The position numbers were made by a program, and so were the translations under genes. A DNA stretch of 8,505 nt from DATKMG01 sp035541995 (GTDB lineage: Bacteria > Acidobacteriota > Terriglobia > Versatilivoradales > Versatilivoraceae): positions 1-8,505 of the forward strand of contig DATKMG010000672.1 of assembly GCA_035541995.1 (NCBI GenBank). Direction: 5' to 3'. Shown here one piece after another: positions 5,958-8,505 of this stretch (its first letter is position 1; every line of letters begins with the position of its first letter). The notes under the pieces were generated by a model. The model did not search any database and had not been told where the DNA came from. It worked only from the letters and a program-made list of their open reading frames with translations.

Positions 5958-8060
5958 ATGCTAGGACATTTGAGAACCGAGCCTGTTTCAAGAGTTCCCG
6001 ACTTCAGTGGGCAGACGATCTTAGTTGTCGACGACGACCACAAGGTCTTGAAGGTCACCGGGATGGTATTGGAGAAAGAAGGATACCTGGTGAGGACAGC
6101 CGCTACCGCTGCAGAAGCCATGAGGGGGATAGAACAGGGCGCCGTTGACTTGATCTTGCTGGATGTGTGCCTGCCGGATGGCAATGGTTACGAACTATGC
6201 AAAGGCATTAAAGATCAGGAAGAGACTCGCGATATTCCGGTCATCTTGCTGACAGCGCTTAACGATGTAGACAATAAAGTCAGGGGACTGGACGTTGGTG
6301 CCAGTGACTATCTGGTTAAACCCTTTCTCCAGAAAGAACTCTTAGCCCGCATCCGGACTCATTTGCGCGAGCGGGAATTCAGCCGAGAGATGCGCTCTCT
6401 CTACTCCTTCGAGAAGCGTCGTGCTCATGAACTGGCCATCCTCAACAGACTGACCAGAGAGTTTAATCGCTCACTTAACCCTGACGAACTCCTCAGCCAC
6501 GCGGCCCAGGTCATCAGCACACAACTGACTTTTCATGGGTGTACCCTGGCGGTGCGAAACCAGGATCAACAGACGTTCAGAATTGGGGCCTCGTTCCATC
6601 CAACTCGCGGCGGGAACCATGCTGGATCGGCCTCCGCCCTGAGCTCTTGGCTATCGACATGGAACTCTGCACGTCCTGCTCCGCTCATCATTGCTGATTT
6701 CTCAATGGATCCTGTTTTCCCGAAAAACTTCTCTGATAGCCGATCCGGGATGGTTGTGCCTCTCGTCCATCAAGACGCCATGATCGGCGCGATGATTGTA
6801 GAAAGCCCATTACTGTGTGCGTATAGCACCGAGGATCTTAACCTGCTCAGTACTGTGGCTGGTAACTTGACTCTGGCGTTGAAGAATGCCGAGCTTTATG
6901 CAACTGCTCAGCTCTACTCCGAAAATCTGCGTTCCGAGGTCCAACAGCGTACGTCAGAACTGGAAACTCAGAAGAGATTTATGGAGAACATTATTGATGC
7001 TCTCCCGATCGGCATCTATGTGATTGACGACCTGTACCACGTTGTTACTTGGAACAAGAAACGCGAGACCGGGATTCAGGGGATCTCCCGCGACCGGGTG
7101 ATAGGTAAAAATGTGTTCTCCGTATTCCGCAATATGGCCCAGGAGAAATTAAAGGACGAATTCGACAAAGTATTCAAAAATGGTAGCACCTTTGAAGAGG
7201 AAACAGTCTCCTTCAGCTCGGGAGAAAAGCGCTACTACCACCTTCGAAAGATCCCAATGTCGGTTGATGGCCGTGCCATCACCCATGTAATTACCCTGGG
7301 GGAGGACATCTCCGACCGGAAGCGGTTGGAAGAGTCACTCCTCACGACTGAGAAATTGGCCTCGATAGGGAAACTCGCCGCGGGGATCGCCCATGAAATC
7401 AACAACCCCCTGGCGGCCATCTCGGGGTGCGTAGAAGGGCTGATCTCCCGGTCCAATGACCCCAACCTGTTGCACACACAGGCTTTTGAAGATTTCCCTG
7501 AGTATCTGAAGATCATCGACGACGAGATACGCCGATGCAAGGGTATCATTGACAACCTCCTCAACTTTAGCCGCGCCAAAGAGCTCCTCCAAGAGGAAAT
7601 TAGTCTCAATGAAACGCTGGAACACACTCTTCAACTACTGAGTCATCACAAGGCATTCCGCAATATCACAGTCATCAAGGACTTGGATTCCGCCTGCCCG
7701 CCCATCGTGGGGAATGACAGCGAATTGAGACAGGTCTTCCTAGCCATGGCCATCAATGCTGTGGATGCTATGAATGAGTCTGGAATTCTGACAATACGCA
7801 CGGGCACTGAGATTCGAAATGGTCAGACGATGGTCTGCGTTGAGTTTCAGGACACTGGGGTCGGAATTCCTCAACAAAACCTGAACAAGATCTTTGACCC
7901 TTTCTTTACAACCAAGCCGGTGGGTAAAGGGACTGGACTGGGGTTGTCTATTTGTTACGGAATTATCCGCAGCCACGAGGGTTTTATCAAGGTGACATCA
8001 GAGGTCGGCAAGGGCAGTCTGTTCCAGATCTATTTCCCGACCGTCCCAGTGAAAGGTTAG
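5958..8060 (+). CDS. Hybrid sensor histidine kinase: receiver-GAF-PAS-HisKA-HATPase (NtrB-like)
   Basis: A 700-residue protein without membrane spans, so a cytoplasmic sensor. Residues 20-137 are a complete receiver: D25-D26, phosphoacceptor D69, T99 and K121. A helix links it to a GAF domain (about 160-312, ending in LALKNAELYATAQ), then a coiled-coil stretch (315-342) and a PAS domain (about 343-455: MENIIDALPIGIYVIDD, closing with GEDISDRKRLEE). The HisKA H-box has H479 in AGIAHEINNPL. The ATPase domain shows N600 (N box), DTGVGI (632-637), FDPFFTTKP and GKGTGLGL (656-663). The kinase would autophosphorylate H479 and pass phosphate to the adjacent regulator. The N-terminal receiver lets another kinase, or itself, tune activity. 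An HEINNPL H-box next to an NtrC-family partner is the classic NtrB-like pattern. The ligands of the GAF and PAS domains are unknown. Confidence 0.92.
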   Translation: MLGHLRTEPVSRVPDFSGQTILVVDDDHKVLKVTGMVLEKEGYLVRTAATAAEAMRGIEQGAVDLILLDVCLPDGNGYELCKGIKDQEETRDIPVILLTALNDVDNKVRGLDVGASDYLVKPFLQKELLARIRTHLREREFSREMRSLYSFEKRRAHELAILNRLTREFNRSLNPDELLSHAAQVISTQLTFHGCTLAVRNQDQQTFRIGASFHPTRGGNHAGSASALSSWLSTWNSARPAPLIIADFSMDPVFPKNFSDSRSGMVVPLVHQDAMIGAMIVESPLLCAYSTEDLNLLSTVAGNLTLALKNAELYATAQLYSENLRSEVQQRTSELETQKRFMENIIDALPIGIYVIDDLYHVVTWNKKRETGIQGISRDRVIGKNVFSVFRNMAQEKLKDEFDKVFKNGSTFEEETVSFSSGEKRYYHLRKIPMSVDGRAITHVITLGEDISDRKRLEESLLTTEKLASIGKLAAGIAHEINNPLAAISGCVEGLISRSNDPNLLHTQAFEDFPEYLKIIDDEIRRCKGIIDNLLNFSRAKELLQEEISLNETLEHTLQLLSHHKAFRNITVIKDLDSACPPIVGNDSELRQVFLAMAINAVDAMNESGILTIRTGTEIRNGQTMVCVEFQDTGVGIPQQNLNKIFDPFFTTKPVGKGTGLGLSICYGIIRSHEGFIKVTSEVGKGSLFQIYFPTVPVKG

Positions 8061-8065
8061 AGGAC

Positions 8066-8505
8066 ATGAACGAGAGCAAGAACCCTAAGGTTTTGATTGC
8101 AGAAGATGAGAAGAATTTCAGTCTGATATTGCAGAAGGAACTTGTCCGCCGGGGATACGATGTGTCCGTTGCGCACGATGGCCGAAGTGCCGTGGAATTT
8201 TGTGACAAGGTTGACTACGATGTGGTGGTAATGGACATCATGATGCCTAACCTCAATGGCATTGAGGCTCTCAAGGTGTTGAAGCAGGCTGAGCCCTCTC
8301 CTGAAGTCATCATGCTGACCGGCAACGCGACTCTTCAAACTGCAATCGATGCAATGAAGTCGGGAGCCTATGACTACTTGACTAAGCCCTGCAAGATCGA
8401 GGAGCTGGATGTTTTGATTCGCAAGGCCTCGGAACGTCGAGAGTTGGTTAAAGAAAACCTGTATATGCAAACCCGCTTGAGTCGCAGGGAGAAAATGCCG
8501 AGCAT
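8066..8505 (+). CDS. NtrC-family response regulator (partial; receiver complete, C-terminus beyond right edge)
   Basis: The frame from ATG 8066 runs off the right edge after 146 codons. Residues 7-125 are a receiver: E13-D14, phosphoacceptor D57 in VVVMDIMMP, T85 and K107 in YDYLTKPC. The sequence MQTRLSRRE after about residue 133 is the linker usually found before the sigma-54-interacting AAA+ domain of NtrC-type activators, so that domain and a C-terminal helix-turn-helix are expected beyond the edge; neither is seen here. The start is five bases after the kinase stop. AGGA lies only one base before the ATG and AAAGG lies nine bases before it, so translation is probably coupled to the kinase. 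It would be the cognate target of that kinase and, if complete, activate sigma-54 promoters. Confidence 0.87.
   Translation, partial: MNESKNPKVLIAEDEKNFSLILQKELVRRGYDVSVAHDGRSAVEFCDKVDYDVVVMDIMMPNLNGIEALKVLKQAEPSPEVIMLTGNATLQTAIDAMKSGAYDYLTKPCKIEELDVLIRKASERRELVKENLYMQTRLSRREKMPS

Noticed and set aside
7235..7634. Minus-strand open frames of 130 and 99 codons inside the kinase gene
   Set aside because: They are antisense to well-supported PAS/HisKA coding sequence and have no recognisable protein features.

Overview
The window reads as a chromosomal segment of a free-living, probably Gram-negative bacterium. The pointers are a secreted protein with a signal peptide, an NtrB/NtrC-type two-component pair, an extra EF-G-type GTPase and a TadZ/CpaE-like ATPase, with fairly balanced base composition. 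The gene mix, and the style of the secreted repeat protein and the J-domain/winged-helix protein, remind me of Acidobacteriota or a neighbouring deep phylum. That is an impression from memory, not shown by the sequence. I saw no insertion sequence, phage gene, CRISPR array, tRNA or rRNA.

Left half (1-3549), minus strand. Reading leftwards there are: a small four-helix membrane protein (3549-3112); a J-domain protein with a C-terminal winged-helix-like region (2974-2342); a TadZ/CpaE-like protein with a degenerate receiver and a MinD-type ATPase domain (2012-771); a possible 34-codon leader ORF (702-598); and a secreted protein with three imperfect 32-33-residue repeats that runs off the left edge (601-1). 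All point the same way and could be one or two operons, but the gaps of 137, 329 and 169 bases leave room for internal promoters. The 329-base gap is odd: the frame of the J-domain gene stays open through it, apart from one TAG, until just before the ATPase gene, so it may hold a decayed coding sequence.

Middle (3550-5774), plus strand. A divergently transcribed, full-length EF-G paralogue of the EF-G2 type begins at a GTG at 3675 behind a strong ribosome binding site. Its G3 motif reads DTPGKG, with lysine in place of the catalytic histidine of canonical EF-G.

Right half (5958-8505), plus strand. A soluble hybrid sensor kinase (receiver-GAF-PAS-HisKA-HATPase) is followed five bases later by the start of an NtrC-family response regulator, cut by the right edge. 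The two almost certainly form a cognate pair acting on sigma-54 promoters, but nothing here identifies the signal or the targets.

No clearly novel system is proven. The best leads are the altered EF-G2 GTPase centre, the orphan TadZ-like/J-domain/secreted-repeat-protein neighbourhood, and the open frame in the 329-base gap.
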